From: Turritopsis dohrnii
Lineage: Eukaryota; Cnidaria; Hydrozoa; Anthoathecata; Oceaniidae
Length of the DNA stretch: 64,000 nt
Assembly (NCBI GenBank): GCA_027922465.2
Contig: BQMF02000139.1
Span: 496,001-560,000 of the forward strand
Direction: 5' to 3'
The position numbers and the translations under genes are program-made. Below the pieces are notes generated by a model. It saw only the letters and a list, made by a program, of their open reading frames with translations. It had not been told where the DNA came from and searched no databases. Shown one piece after another: positions 10,901 through 22,771 of the stretch (its first letter is position 1; each line of letters opens with the position of its first letter).

Positions 10901-13867
10901 GAAAAATTACACGAAGATCATTGCAAATGTTTTTACGTCTAATTAAAAATGCGTAAGAAACTAAGATACAAAAGGACCAGTGGGGTGGAGGTTGTTGTTT
11001 TTTTTGCATAGTTATTTGATTTTTTTACGTCTCAGCGCCCTGACTATATATATTATATTATACTAGTAACCCGGGTAAAAATTTTTACCAACTTTAACTT
11101 CAAAAACGATGTATCAAATATCGCGTTACCCCCCACCCCCGTGACGAAAATTTTAATTACGGATTCGTGACTTAAAAGTGTACCCATGTTGTACAGCTCG
11201 AAAAACTGATCAAAAAAATGTATGGGATCGTTTCGCTATAACCAACTGTTAAAGAGATATCCTCGATCAAAGATTTTGATGACGTCATAGCCGCAGTACC
11301 AAAAATAATTTAGGTGCAAATGTTGCGTCACCCCATCACCCGTATCGTGGAACCTAAAAAACGTCAGTTATCCCTATTGGTTCTTGAGATATTTCCCCAA
11401 AAACTTCGCGGTGATTAGGGATGCAATGCAATGATTCCCGTGATAGATTAAAAAACTGACGTCACGGCACATGCTACTATATAATAATCGTAAAAAAACG
11501 CATGGCCTAACGAAAAATATGACCACGATTAAGAAGATTTTGACCGTAAAATTCAACAAAATTTAACACTCTCTAAAATAAAAGTGTGACACACACTCGC
11601 TATTATATATAAGATTATATTATTCTAGTAGTTTTATTCCTCTTTTCATTAAAGAAATATTATTTCTTCTTTATAATAAATTGTTGTGCCAATTTCGATT
11701 TCTTTATACGTCTCTAACATGTAAAAAATCAAAACTGCTGGTTATACAAAAAAAACAAAAAATGAAATTAAAATTTTTGAACTATGATGGAGAGCATATC
11801 GATTCTGAGGTATATTTCATTTTAAAGGAGAACATAAAAGTAGAAGTATAAAAGATACATCAACTTGAGCAACGAAGAAAAGCACTATGGAGATAAGAAG
11901 ACATAAATGCACTAAAACATAAAAAAAACATCTTTTACAAAGCTTCGTTAAAATGAAAATATGCGAAGAAATAACTATTTCGTAAATCTCTCCACCGTTG
12001 TTCAGATGAATTTGATTTGAAGATCTATTTACAATTCCGTTTGCAATGTCAGATGAAAGATTTACGAAACCAGGGCATAAAACTCAGAGGAGTCATAATA
12101 ATTTCACATAAGCATGTAATGTAATGTACGTGACGAGGTTCATCTATAATTTTTTTGTTTTGTTTTGTTTTAGTTGAGTTTTTTAAAGATGCTTTAAGTT
12201 GTAAAAATAATGTATTATAATGCGCATTATTTGTCCGAAAAATCACAATACGGGCGGGTTACGCTGAACGAAGTATTAAATAACTATGGCCTATACAAAC
12301 TGCCAGCAAAGAATGCTTCAATGAAATACCCTGTCACAATTTATCAACTAGGACAGCCTCAAATATAACACAAAATAACTTATCGTCATCCAAGAGCATC
12401 TTATTATCGCAGGCCTGTAAATAACTTTTTGTCCCTTGCCGGACACGATGTCCTATGTGCATTGTGTCCATGTCGGACATGATCATTTCATGTCAGACAT
12501 GCTTTTCTGAGTTTCTTTTACAGTGGTATCTGGGATCGTTCAGAAAGGTAGGATGATGATTGTTTTGCCGTAAAAAATTAAAAGTGAGCGATTCAGAATA
12601 AAACTTGTGCACCCCGTCAAGTTAATTTAAAAATTTTTTTTGTTTGTCTCATCGTATCATCCCATTTCACACTTTTTTGAAAATAAAATTCAGGAGGAGA
12701 GCGACTCTTGCTTTTTCGATTTGTCAAATTATAAAAAGAAAAACAATTGTTTCACTGATTAATCCTTTAACTTTTCAAATATAGCTTGATCTCTAATCGA
12801 TATGTTACCTGTCACAAAATAAAAATTAAAATAAACTGACGTCAGAAAAAGAACAAAAAGGCAGGATTTCTCCATTTATTTTCAAATTCAGCTTAGCAAC
12901 AAAAGAAAAAAACGTTCAGTTTTAAAAACGTGTTATAGGAAATGGTTCACATGCACAAATTTGGAAAGCAAAATATTTCCAGAAACTATTTCATATTTCT
13001 AATCTTCTAGAAGATGAGAGAAATCTTCATCATCACTAAAGTCCAAGTCAACTGCCGAAATTAGTTTTTCTCTTCCTTTTTCCTTTTCACAAAATTCTTT
13101 TATTAAGGTTAAGCACGTACCATAAACTTTTAATTGAATTAATTGAAATGACCTCGGCAAGGTGGGATGAAATTTCATCCCGGCTAACCAGGATCATGTA
13201 ATCAGCCCCTAAGTCACTTGGGAAATTTTAATTTTGATAAAAATAGAATCTAGCCGACGGTTTCTACCTAAAAATAAGAACCTTTCATTCATTCTTATTT
13301 TCAAATCAGTGTAAACCAGGTTACTTGAAAATTTTAAACAGTAAACAAAATTAATAATTAATGAGTTTATATCCTGTATTTTATGACATTCATTCTGCAT
13401 ACTTTTTATTCGTAGCATGTTAGAGATCGAAATGGCCGATAGAAACGGCGATAAATTCCTGTCGGACATCATGTCCGGCGGTACAAGATCTCATGTCGGA
13501 TGCAGCGCATTTCTTGCCGGACAATGTCCGATGTCCGACGCTTATTTACAGGCCTGTTATCGGTAATCGTGTGTAACAGTTATTTTCAAGAGTGATAGAT
13601 TTCATTAAATTTTACGGTCAGTGTTCTTAGTCATGATCATTTAGTGTTCGTTGGACCATTGCAGAACCCCTTAAAATGCGTTTGTTTTTTATCATTGTTA
13701 TGACATGTGATTGCTTTTTCGTCGTTTTTTGTTGGTAGCCAAAATCAAAAATAATCATAGCAACCAATTCCTTGGTAAAGTAAACAAATTTTTTTATTCA
13801 GTGCAGTTAAGCTTCATAAAGAAAACACAATACGTTTAGAAAATAGAGAATTGTTTATTTCAATTGC

Positions 13868-13898
<31 letters not shown>

Positions 13899-16800
13899 AA
13901 GCAGTTTATTGAAAGCGAATGAATACGTCAGCGAGGTAATATGTTTATTATTTTCAAGATGGTAAACTTTACGAAGGTTTTAGTAGTTGACCAGTCCACT
14001 TTTAAGCAAACATTGTAGTTTTTTCGTCACCTTTCTTATTCAGACTGTATCTATTCTCTATAATGCAGGTGTAAAGATGACTCGTTCATTGCACACGAAA
14101 TAAATCGACGGATACATGAAGAGGTATTTAAAATTGTCCTCAGTTTCTGTTAAATTGAAACAAAAGCTTTGTATCTTAAACAACAGACGAAAATGCTGTT
14201 CAGGTTTTTTCGTATGCAGAAGTTGTTAACACTTAATTTTGTTGCAAATGTTTTATTATTATATAGAAAGAAATGGAGGTTCAAAGAAAGGCTGCTACTG
14301 AGATGCAAGATGAGGTATATTCCACTCTTCAAACTGTAAATAAGTCAATAGAAAATGTTTCACATGTGGAATAATTACAGCCACATGTGGAATACCAGGC
14401 CAAAATATGAATCTCAATCTTCCACTTTCAGCTGACACCCTGTTTCTCAATTTTCTATAAAACTTGAATCCATTCATAATGTTTCCTTTTTCTGGCAAAC
14501 ACACTTCCTGGTTCATAAAACTTTTAGGAGTTTGCTCGTTATCTGGAAGCAAAGGAAAAAGAAAAATTAGAGTTGGAAAGAAAAAGAAGGCTGGAACGAA
14601 GAATTGCACAAGATCGTGCTGCAGCACAGAGGCTTGCAAGGCAGCTAGAAACAGGTATCAATATTTTTCCGTCAAACAAAGACAATAAAAACAAGGTCAA
14701 ACCAAACCTCTGATGATCCCACAATCTGAAGGAGACATAGGTAAAGAAGTTGTCTAAAAGTGCCAAACCAGAAATGGTTTCCTTATCATAGTTTATCTCA
14801 AAAGTATATTCGCTTGGCATACTTTTTTTTCAATTTCTTGGCATTATCTTGATGAATTTAAACAAAAACTACCTTGAGTTATTATTTCATAAGTAGAAAT
14901 GAAAAATGATGAGGAGAAAGACAAAAATTTTCCCCTACTTTTGATGTGAGTCAAGGTGTACCTAAAACCAATTATTTGAGATGTTTCTCCAAAGTAACTT
15001 GATTAAGAATGCCTCACATTAAAATCTAATGATAGTAAGCTAACATATCACTATAGGTATAGTAGCAGGGATTTTTCCAAGCACTTTTGGTTACTATCGT
15101 TTTTCGTAGAGAAGATTGAGTTTGACAGTCCAGGAAGCTATGCAATTTAAGAGATTTAAATCTCTACAAATAGGCCTTGTCATGAGAGGCATGTGAAGAG
15201 AGTTGGAAACTAAGATGTTTTTTAATTTCATTGAATAACATGAAAACGAGTTCTACTGGTACCACTTTCGTTTTCATATTCTTTGGTAAGGTGAAGAAAT
15301 GAATGCGTATAACAAAGGAAATTTCAAAATTACCTTAGCAACGGTGGTCATTCTCCCTAGCAATATTTGGTGAATAATGGCCTAATTAATCTCTCAAAAC
15401 ATGTTTTTAAACACTACGCATTAAAGAGCTAAAAAATATTTAATTGACAATGAATTGACAATTGACAATTAACTACCGGTAAACGGTAGTTGGAAAGTGC
15501 TTGGAAAAATCCCTGAGTAGGCATATAAAAATCGCTCAATCTAAATCATGGAATCAAAAACCATTAAAAGTTTGGAAGATAAAAGGTTTTCAATAGTTCA
15601 ATTTCCGCACGCTATGCGTAGGAAATTGTTTGGTTTACACATTCTATCTATCTATCTATCTGACTGTCTATGTAACAGTTTTTTGCCGTTTTCGGAAAGT
15701 CCGTTCGGATTTCGGATTGTTTGTTTATTCAGAATAGTTAATGAAAGACCCAAAACTCTATGCAAAATGTAATACAAAAAGGCCACTTTCAATATTAATA
15801 CATAAAAATGTTAACTTTTTTTATACTTTTATTATACTTTTAGAAGTTATTTTAGCCGTTTTATGTTGAAAACTTCCCAATTCAATTATCCTTTAAAACT
15901 TCTTTAAAAAGTCAGTAAAATATGCACACTGAGCACGTGAAACGTTCTCGAACTGATTTGGTTTATGTTTTGAGGAAGTTGTATAGATTATTTAGAAGAA
16001 ACTTTGAAGAAGAATTTTAAGACTTTATCTACTATTGCAATCGAAATATAATCATGAGAACATTCCTTATCGAGGAAATATTGATATTTAGCTGACTCTG
16101 GAAAAAAATTCTTGAAAAAAGAAGGTGAATGTTTGATAGTAAACGAAACTTTGCTGTGAAAAAACTTTAAATATCACAGCAGAAATGTATGTAGTATCAA
16201 AATTACTGGTAAATACGTCCTATCAATAAATGCATGAAATATGTTTGTTTCATTTAATAAATATTACACCGAAAGTTGAAGATATTGAAAACAAAAACAA
16301 ATGACATTGTCATAGCAGCACAAATCACTTGTGTTGTGTTGTGAATGAATTGATCCAAACATACATACTGCAAGTATAAACATGTGCAAGATATTGGTGA
16401 ACGATATGTCTTATAAAACTGTTTTTCTGGCTCTGAAACATCATAGTGAATTGAAAAGCAGTAATAAATTAAAGAAGGGAGTAGCTAATTTGGGGAATTC
16501 CAGACTGTTATCAAATTATTCATCACTGTACAATGGTCGGTCAAGTTATCACTGTGTTGGACTGTGTTGGAGCTTTAAATTCACATTTAAAAGATTTTAA
16601 GATTACATTGTTCAAAATAATCCTGCAAACCGCTCAATGGAGGCACAATGAATTAGTTTGGATATATGTCAAGAAAACAAACTTTGGATGATGATTCGAA
16701 TCCAACCAATTATATACATACAATGAGATCACTAAAGCCTTGTGAAAATTTGGAGTGTAATATGTTCTAGGACATAATACCTTAAGGGGATTTTTTATGC

Positions 16801-19800
16801 GTGGATTAAGTTTTGTGACTTTTAAAAGTATTTTAAAATAAATTGACGCAAAACGTCAAGAAATGAACGATTCGTGAAAATAAATCCACGCAAAATTTCA
16901 TGATTTTATTTGCTCATTTTTTGGCTCTGTGTACCTTTCGTATATTAACTATTTCCTTGTACTTATCAAGCACCCATTGGTTTTGCAATGTGGCAGGCAT
17001 GGAAATGGTGATTTTCGCTGCAAATACTCTCTACCTCTGTAGTCATTAATTTGCAATTTTGACAAAGGCACCACTCTGTATACTCAGTACGATTGCTTTC
17101 AGCAGTACGATCGCTTTCAGTACGATTGGTTTCAGAATTATCGTTGTCTGATGAAGATACCGTTGGCTCAAAGCTCTTGGGAACTAACTTGTTGTTCGTA
17201 TATAAAAATTTGTAATTAAAACTTTCATCACTGCTACTTTCACACATGTTCCTTTTTCTGGTATAACATACACTACATTTATTTTGAACTTTTCTACGTC
17301 ATTATAAATTCTTGGCTCCAGATCCCAAACTTTTCAGTGATCTTGAAAAAAAACGGCTTTATGCAGAAATATAAAGAGCTCGTTCATGTAGAATAAAAGT
17401 TCTTTCGCTTATAAAATTATGATTTTTTAAGTTATATTAACAGACAGGTTAAGTAGAAAAAGATTTTTGAAAAATTAAATTTTCAAGTTTAGTTCCCCTT
17501 TTAGCTATTATAAAGTACACGCATTGCACTTTGTGCCCATTCGCAAATATAAAGCCAAACATTTTCCTTTAGAAGCTCCGACTCAAAAAATTAATCCATG
17601 CAAAACGCTCTCAAACCTTGGCTCACAAAAGTTAGTCCACACAAAAAATCCCTTTAAAGTATATCATGTTTGAAAAGAACATTTTCATACAGATCCTAAC
17701 AAAGTTTCATTGTGTCATTTGTCTTTTCGTGCACATTGGTGTTATTTATAAACTGTATGGAAGTGGTTATATGGAGACTGGTGGATCTAGAGTGTAGTTG
17801 CAACTTGTGGAGAAGCGCATTGACATAATTTGTGACTTCAGTTCATATTATCAATGGGATTATTTGAACCTTTTTCTTTTATGTTTGAATTGCTAACACT
17901 CTCCTACACAAGTTGCAGCTTACCTCTGGATCCGCCACTGGTAGGTTTAGTAGAAATAGATTTTCATATTGTATGTTATGTTGATTTAAGTTATGTATAA
18001 GCAATATAATTTTTATCTTCTTGTAATCCTGTTAAATGTCATGGATTAAAATCTTTGAAATGCCCAAGTTTCTCCTGCTCCTATTAATGCAAGCTATGAA
18101 CAATTTCATGTAATGTTTACTTAAATATATCACCAAATTCACATTTCTGGCAAAATTTGGAAGGTGTGCACGAAGAACAATTGTAAGGTCCTGATATCAA
18201 AGTTGGCAGTTACTTGCAGATTTGGTCATAAATAGCCGAGGTCTTCAGTTTTTAAACGAGTTTGCTTGTATAACTTTAATAGTTTAATAGTGTTGTGAAA
18301 GTCTTCAATCCCATACAGCCTTTTTTTCAAATGATTTTGGTTCACTTCTATCGAATATCATTTTATTTTCCATGTGAACTGTAACTCATTTTTGGGGAAT
18401 TGTTATAGACCTGTTCTCACATAAACAGCAAAAAAAGAATGGATAGTCATTCAGATATCTTGAAAGTTAGCCTAAAGCAATTTCCTCTAGGCCTGATGCG
18501 GAAATTGTTCAAGCCACGAGGCTTCTAGTTCTGTTTAGTTCAGTTCTGTGCTTGCATTTTTTGATAGAATAGAAGTTACTCAGTTTTTTTATGGGAAAGA
18601 AGTTTCTCAGTTTTTTGAGGGGGTATTGGGTTTTAGTATGTTCTCATTAAAAAAAAAAAACATTCCCAAAGTTTCTATTGTTTCCTCATTTATTTGAAAT
18701 TTAATTTTATAGTATCATCTTGGAGATGGCTGTAAATTAAAACCTTTGTCATTAGATCGCATTTAGACTATTATACATCTTTTGGATTCATGGTTTTAAG
18801 CCAATATGATATCTATCTTTCAGATGATGGATTAAATGATGGCGTAGCAGTTCTTCAAGTGTCATCGTCTTCCTCATCTGCAAGCAGAAGCTCTAAAAAG
18901 GGTGGTGGTTGGGATATTGACTTCGAAGTTGGTACATCCGCTGGATCCAAAACAAAAGATGAATTACAGCAACTGAAAAATTCTGTAATCTGTTTGTTTG
19001 TTTATTTGTTTATTTGTTTTGTTAGGTTGTTTTTATTTGTTTTATTTGTGTGGGGTTTTTCTTTTGCATTATGTATAAATAACAAATGCATTTTCAAATC
19101 AGTGGAGGTATGTATGACATGTACGTTGTAAAATTTTCTTCGGGTTTTTAAAGTAATGGTCAGACTATCATGTGTGAAGTCACAGTTCGAAAAGCCATCT
19201 TCTTCTTCTGCAATATTATGAAAGGTCTTTAAAGAATGACAGGAGAAGAAGGTGTCTTTTCTAACTGTGACTTCACACATGATTCGAAATAGTTCACTCT
19301 ACCGCATACATCTGTTTTAATATCCTTCTTTAGCAGTCACTCCTTGACAATTGTCTATTATTTGCTACAATTTCTTTTTTCTGTAGGAGGCGATTAGAAG
19401 CGTACAACTTCAAGAAACAGAGCAAGTAAGTTATCCTTTCTTATTATCATCGCTATTGTTTTTATCCAAGTGGCATTAGTTTCTATAAATATAAACAGTT
19501 TCAGTAAAACAGATGTTTTCTTTCGAATGAACCGCATGAAAAAAGGTTCAGCTTTTCCTTGACATCAACTTCGTCCTAGTCAACCAATTCTTGCAGAAAA
19601 AATGAAAAAGACAGAACAAATTCTTTTAGGAAAAAAAAAGACTGGAAGAAGAACGAGACAGGGTAAACATTGTCATCTGTTTTTACCTTTTTACCCGTGT
19701 GTGTTCTGATATCTTATGATCAGCGTTTTTTGTTGTTGTTGTTGTTGTTGTTGTTGTTTTCAGAAAATGGCGTTGAAGTTACAGAGAGAAGAAGCTGAGC

Positions 19801-20550
19801 GATACAAAAGAGAGAAAGAGGAGAAAGAACGAATACGTCGCGAACGAAGAGAAGTATGAAGCAATTGTTGTTATTGCTGTTATGTTGAGTTAACATATTT
19901 TATAATATTTTATAATATTCCAGAGCCAGAAGAGACAAGAACAAAGTGCGGAAATACAAGTGGAAACCTCGAATGGACAAATGCGTCAGAAACGTTTACA
20001 GTCAGTTGACGCTACAGGAAAACCTATTAACTCTAATCAACAATCAGAATTCCGTTCGCGTTCGGAATCCGGAAATCGACAAGGTATAGAAAACATGGCT
20101 GCTGCAGTGCAGACAAGAAAAGGTTCTGAAAAACGTAAGGAAAACAGTGAGTGTACGTATCTGCAAGCTGTTGATGCAAGATCCGTTCAACAGTCTTCAC
20201 AAGAAACAAGAGATGTTAAATTGATTGATGACCAAAGATCCTTGCAACAACAAATGAAGCACGTGGACCAGATTGGTAAAGGTGCACGAAGCAGAGACAG
20301 TCGAAGTTCCAGTACAAACAGCAGATCAGACCATCACTATGATACTCCTGAAAACCAACCACCTAACATTGCAGCTAGTATCGATCCAACATACTCAACA
20401 ATAAATTCGCTACCCAGACAGAATGGTCGTCAGGAAAGTTTAGACGAGCAAGGAAACATACGTCCGGCACCTGTCATTCAAAACGTTAAACGACAACCGG
20501 AAGAGAAGAAAAAGAGGAAGTGGTTTTCGAAAAAAGAGAAATCCAAATAG
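7905..20550 (+). CDS. CCDC50: Coiled-coil protein CCDC50 (Ymer) homologue, 11 coding exons
   Basis: Joined exons: 7905-8016, 8152-8214, 8340-8469, 14069-14123, 14267-14314, 14528-14654, 18824-18984, 19387-19425, 19630-19662, 19764-19853, 19924-20550. All junctions are GT..AG with compatible phases and give about 494 residues. The N-terminal third matches the CCDC50_N pattern: REDECLADKLQNEE, then KKAKEIYLREVED, then DDSFIAHEINRRIHEE and QDEEFARYLEAKE, followed by a long E/K/R coiled coil. The middle is Ser/Gly-rich (SSSSSSASRSS). The last exon is polar and disordered and ends in a basic tail (KKKRKWFSKKEK). In vertebrates CCDC50 binds ubiquitin chains and damps NF-kB and EGFR signalling; that role is family knowledge. 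The start could be an in-frame ATG 6 bp upstream (7899). The donor after exon 1 (GTTTTT) is weak. Intron 3 is 5.6 kb and packed with transposons. Confidence 0.85.
10108..10416 (-). pseudogene. Transposon-borne ORF fragment with Cys/His and CYRDYT motif
   Basis: Frame of 102 residues lying wholly inside the nested element. It has CDCCYNVY near the start and a YHRICYRDYTQP motif in the middle. Similar CY-x-DYT stretches occur in zinc-finger-like N-termini of uncharacterised cnidarian transposon proteins; that is recollection, not a search result. It is too short for a transposase and is probably a relic. Confidence 0.35.
10595..10800 (+). repeat. Dispersed repeat shared with 56735-57010
   Basis: Shared blocks include AAAGTTGACGCTGGTTGAC followed by a G-run, CTGTTGACGTCAACCT, AACCTTGA and TTGATGTGGTCC. 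In the copy near 56.8 kb the block order differs, consistent with an inverted-repeat element of about 270 bp rich in TTGACGTCAA. Confidence 0.6.
11069..11420 (+). repeat. Dispersed repeat shared with 52209-52560
   Basis: Both copies begin CCCGGGTAAAA and share AAAATTTTAATTAC, CCCATGTTGTA, GAGCTCGAAAAA (variant), ATGACGTCATA and AAAACGTCAGTTATCCCT in the same order. No coding capacity is seen, so it is a non-autonomous repeat or an untranslated tail of a larger element. Confidence 0.7.
12410..13556. mobile_element. CAGGCCTG-ended hAT-like element with TTATCG duplication
   Basis: The ends are perfect inverted copies (CAGGCCTGTAAATAA), flanked on both sides by TTATCG (12404-12409 and 13557-13562), a 6-bp target duplication. 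Multiple copies of GTCGGACAT and GTCCGACAT lie near both ends, as expected for transposase-binding subterminal repeats. No intact transposase frame is present, so the element is non-autonomous. Confidence 0.8.
13868..13896 (+). repeat. (TAT)n microsatellite
   Basis: A run of about ten ATT/TAT units in CCDC50 intron 3. Confidence 0.95.
15066..15515. mobile_element. CAGGGATTTTTCC-ended MITE, AGTAG duplication
   Basis: Terminal inverted repeats CAGGGATTTTTCCAAGCACT (left) and its complement (right), flanked by AGTAG on both sides (15061-15065 and 15516-15520). The interior matches the reverse strand of 1780-2065. It lies in CCDC50 intron 6. The 450-bp length and lack of coding capacity fit a MITE. 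Confidence 0.8.
16778..17661. mobile_element. TIR element with a P2RX7-tail-like ORF
   Basis: Inverted ends of about 38 bp: left TACCTTAAGGGGATTTTTTA, right complement of TACTTTAAAGGGATTTTTTG, both continuing into a TTTTGTGA motif. A TA target is possible. Inside, on the minus strand, is the frame 16966-17247. The whole unit lies in CCDC50 intron 6. Confidence 0.7.
16966..17247 (-). CDS. Small ORF with CxCxxCxxM (P2RX7 intracellular-domain-like) motif
   Basis: 93 residues: an acidic Ser/Asp-rich N-terminus with an SNRTE/SDRTA repeat, then WCLCQNCKLMTTEVESICSE near residues 61-80. The W-C-x-C-x2-C-x2-M..E pattern resembles the zinc-binding core of the P2X7 receptor cytoplasmic domain, which in invertebrates is often found in transposon-linked or orphan proteins. 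Here the domain stops soon after the first cysteines, so it is truncated or an exon of a spliced gene. Location inside a TIR element supports a transposon passenger. Family match is by eye only. Confidence 0.4.
   Translation of the reverse strand: MCESSSDESFNYKFLYTNNKLVPKSFEPTVSSSDNDNSETNRTESDRTAESNRTEYTEWCLCQNCKLMTTEVESICSENHHFHACHIAKPMGA
17780..17945. repeat. GGATCCGCCACTG-ended short TIR repeat
   Basis: Left ACTGGTGGATCTAGAG..TTGCAACTTGTG and right complement (CAAGTTGCAGC..GGATCCGCCACTGG) are inverted. A decayed relative lies at 4650-4790. Typical of a small hAT-type MITE. Confidence 0.55.
19727..19760 (+). repeat. (GTT)n microsatellite
   Basis: About nine TTG units directly before the acceptor of CCDC50 exon 10. 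Confidence 0.9.
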
Positions 20551-20592
20551 CATTCGTCCCAACAGGATTTTGTTTTTGATTGTACATTTTAC

Positions 20593-20920
20593 ATTAAAGA
20601 GGTTTCTAGTCTCAAAAAGTCTTTTAAGTTTATTGCATTCACCTTTCGTTTCAGTTTTTTGCACTTCGTCTTTCTTAAATTTTTACTCGTAATGGCCATT
20701 CGATATCGAAGAGGTTTCAAGTCTGAAAAGATCTTTCAAGCTAACGGGCAAAGTAGTCAAAAGCCCCTAAAATGGAGAGCATTTTTACCGATATGGTGTG
20801 TATATTTCTATAGAAATGCACTCCTTGACAGTGAAAAATTTTCCCTCATTGCATTCACCTTTCGTTTCACTTTTTTGCACTTCGTCCTTCTCAAAGTTTT
20901 ACACATTACATCCATTCGTC
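20593..20920 (+). repeat. Imperfect direct duplication after CCDC50
   Basis: AAGAGGTTTC..AGTCTSAAAA at 20597 and 20709, and TTGCATTCACCTTTCGTTTC at 20634 and 20847, show two unequal direct copies just past the stop codon. A palindromic MITE (20743-20845) sits between the second pair, so insertion has split one copy. Confidence 0.55.
20743..20845. mobile_element. 120-bp palindromic MITE, copy 1
   Basis: GGGCAAAGTAGTCAAAA, the central block GTGTGTATATTTCTATAGAA and ATGCACTCC match the family seen at 28765, 30667, 33432, 42148 and 54312. This copy has lost its right terminus. Confidence 0.65.
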
Positions 20921-21982
20921 TTTTATGTAAACTGACGTTCTACTGCTACCTGGAACGTCACTGGGGTTTTCTAACAACCTGTCAAATTCTCTAGGTTTTG
21001 TGGTAATAGCTTATTCTATGTCTTCAGTAGATATTTTCACTCTGCTGAAATTTTGAAGGTACTACCGCATTGTATATTTTTACAAGCAACTCTGATGTTG
21101 ATATTTATAGCTGACGCGAAATATGTTATTTTACAAATATATATATTTTTTATTTCATTATAATTTTTAGTATTACTTCGATTGAATGGTATCAATTTAT
21201 TCCTTTCAATTTCATCTCAAAGAATTAATTTACAATTATGAGTTTTTGCCTGAACCATAGCATGCATTCAGTGAAAAAGGAACTCTGGCCTTGAGTTTTG
21301 ACAAATGATGTGTTCTCAGATTTTATGTTTTGAAACCTTTCTTTAAGTAACAACATGCAATTCAAATGACAACTTCCCTTCATCTAAGTTTTTGCTTCAA
21401 ACTAAAATCATTTACGTCTTCTTGATATTTCTCGAACAAGACTATTTGCGCTGAAGGGAAATTGTTACTTAATGCAAAGTCGTCTTCTTTGAACTCGTTC
21501 AGAACACATTTTTTTGTGATCCATGTGTTTTCATGAAAAACTATCACTTCATTTACCGATGTTATACACACCTTTTTTTATATGTATTGTCAAAATGTTA
21601 TTGCAGAATATTGCTCAGACTGATGCCATATTTATGCCTCATCAAAAATTCTTCTTAATACCAGGGGTGTTCCTATTTTTCAGTTTGAAATTTGCGTTCG
21701 CTAAGTTTTGATATCTGACGTCATCAGGAATTACGAAGTTCAGCATAAATTTCATTAAGAATTTTTCCTTCTTTTAAAAAGTGTGTGCCTTGACTTCTGA
21801 TATTGTATCAATGTTATTTAGGAATACTTATTTTTGAATGTAAATCATATTGCACTAAAATATTCATATATCACAACTGTTTTGTTGCAGATTATTTCCT
21901 TCTTTTTCCATTTTTTCTTTATAATCCTTGAATATTGATTGCTTTTGTGATGCTAGTAACATAGCAAGTGTGAAATTTGTTA

Positions 21983-22120
21983 TAAAGTCTGTTCAAAAAA
22001 TATGTGCACTAATTTCAGTTACCATGTGGAAACCAGATTTAGCAAATTACATAAATTCCCTTGAGCCTGGTTTTTATATAAAAGCTGAAATCAGTGCATA
22101 TAATTTATGAACAGACTTTA
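21983..22120. mobile_element. Short TIR repeat, TAAAGTCTGTTCA ends
   Basis: Left TAAAGTCTGTTCA..ATATGTGCACTAATTTCAG and right complement give nearly full-length inverted arms. A TA target is possible. No coding capacity. Confidence 0.65.
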
Positions 22121-22146
22121 GTTATAGCAGAAAATTTGCGTTCTGG

Positions 22147-22383
22147 ACCAACATGTTGGCAAGCATGTTGAACAATATGTTGGTCTTGTTTGCGATAGGC
22201 GCCAACATGTTGGGGAAGACTAAAAAAATATGCTAAAAATTTTTGAGAATGTTTCATGTTGGCTCAGATTTTGAGAGGCACCAACATGTTGGTTTTGATT
22301 TCGCGAGCTTTTAACACTGAATTATCGACTTTTTATCGTTCGAAAAAAAGTGGCATAGCATTCTGCGCCAATATGTTGGTCGA
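22147..22383. repeat. Cluster of CCAACATGTTGG palindromes
   Basis: CAACATGTTGG, or the variant with AATATG, occurs about six times in 240 bp. The outermost copies (GACCAACATGTTGGC and GCCAATATGTTGGTC) are inverted partners near GCGTTCTG/CATTCTGCG. It could be a small foldback element. Confidence 0.6.
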
Positions 22384-22771
22384 GAATGCAGCTAGCTTTA
22401 TTGACCGTCCATTTACATGCAGTTCGATAACACCGTCACACTCATTTTACATTTCATATGAATATTGACGAAACCAGTGTTCTAAAACACGTTTCATAAG
22501 AAAGTCGTCGAAAAAATAAAGTTATGTCGAAGAAAACCAAAGTCACTCAACTATAACGAACTTATAAACTCTTTAGCGTTGATGTGTAAAGCTAAACCGT
22601 TGAAAATATTATAAAATCTATTGTTGTTTTTCAAAAATTCGAGTACATTATACTGATAAAGTAAGAGATTATATGATTCTCTTCGAAAAATATTCTCCAA
22701 ACTTTAGTAGAGCTGTCCGTGTTTTCAAGAAATTCCTCTCGTGAACCATCGAGTTCTTGTTCGATAGAAAT

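Larger units (their letters stand above)
9177..11042. mobile_element. CAGGGCGC-ended element nested in the outer TIR transposon
   Basis: The left CAGGGCGCTGAGACGTAAAA and the right complement (TTTTACGTCTCAGCGCCCTG) are near-perfect inverted repeats; the symmetry extends outward by AGT/ACT. A clean target duplication is not visible. The interior carries the repeat at 10595-10800 that recurs at 56735-57010, and a minus-strand frame at 10108-10416. Confidence 0.75.
8838..12291. mobile_element. TIR transposon in CCDC50 intron 3 (outer)
   Basis: Inverted ends start GGCCATAGTTATTTAATA and continue to TTCAGCGTAAC over about 36 bp, with a few mismatches. The bases TAT lie outside both ends and may be a 3-bp target duplication. 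The element contains another element (9177-11042) and a dispersed repeat (11069-11420). No transposase was found. The minus frame 12049-12246 is probably chance. Confidence 0.75.
20921..22771. other. Intergenic, CCDC50 to calmodulin-like gene
   Basis: No supported gene. It contains a 138-bp TIR repeat (21983-22120) and a palindrome-rich block (22147-22383). Short frames such as 21928-22110 lie within these repeats. Confidence 0.5.

Noticed and set aside
14295..14820. Minus-strand ORFs of 114 and 93 codons
   Set aside because: They are antisense to CCDC50 exon 6 and its flanks.
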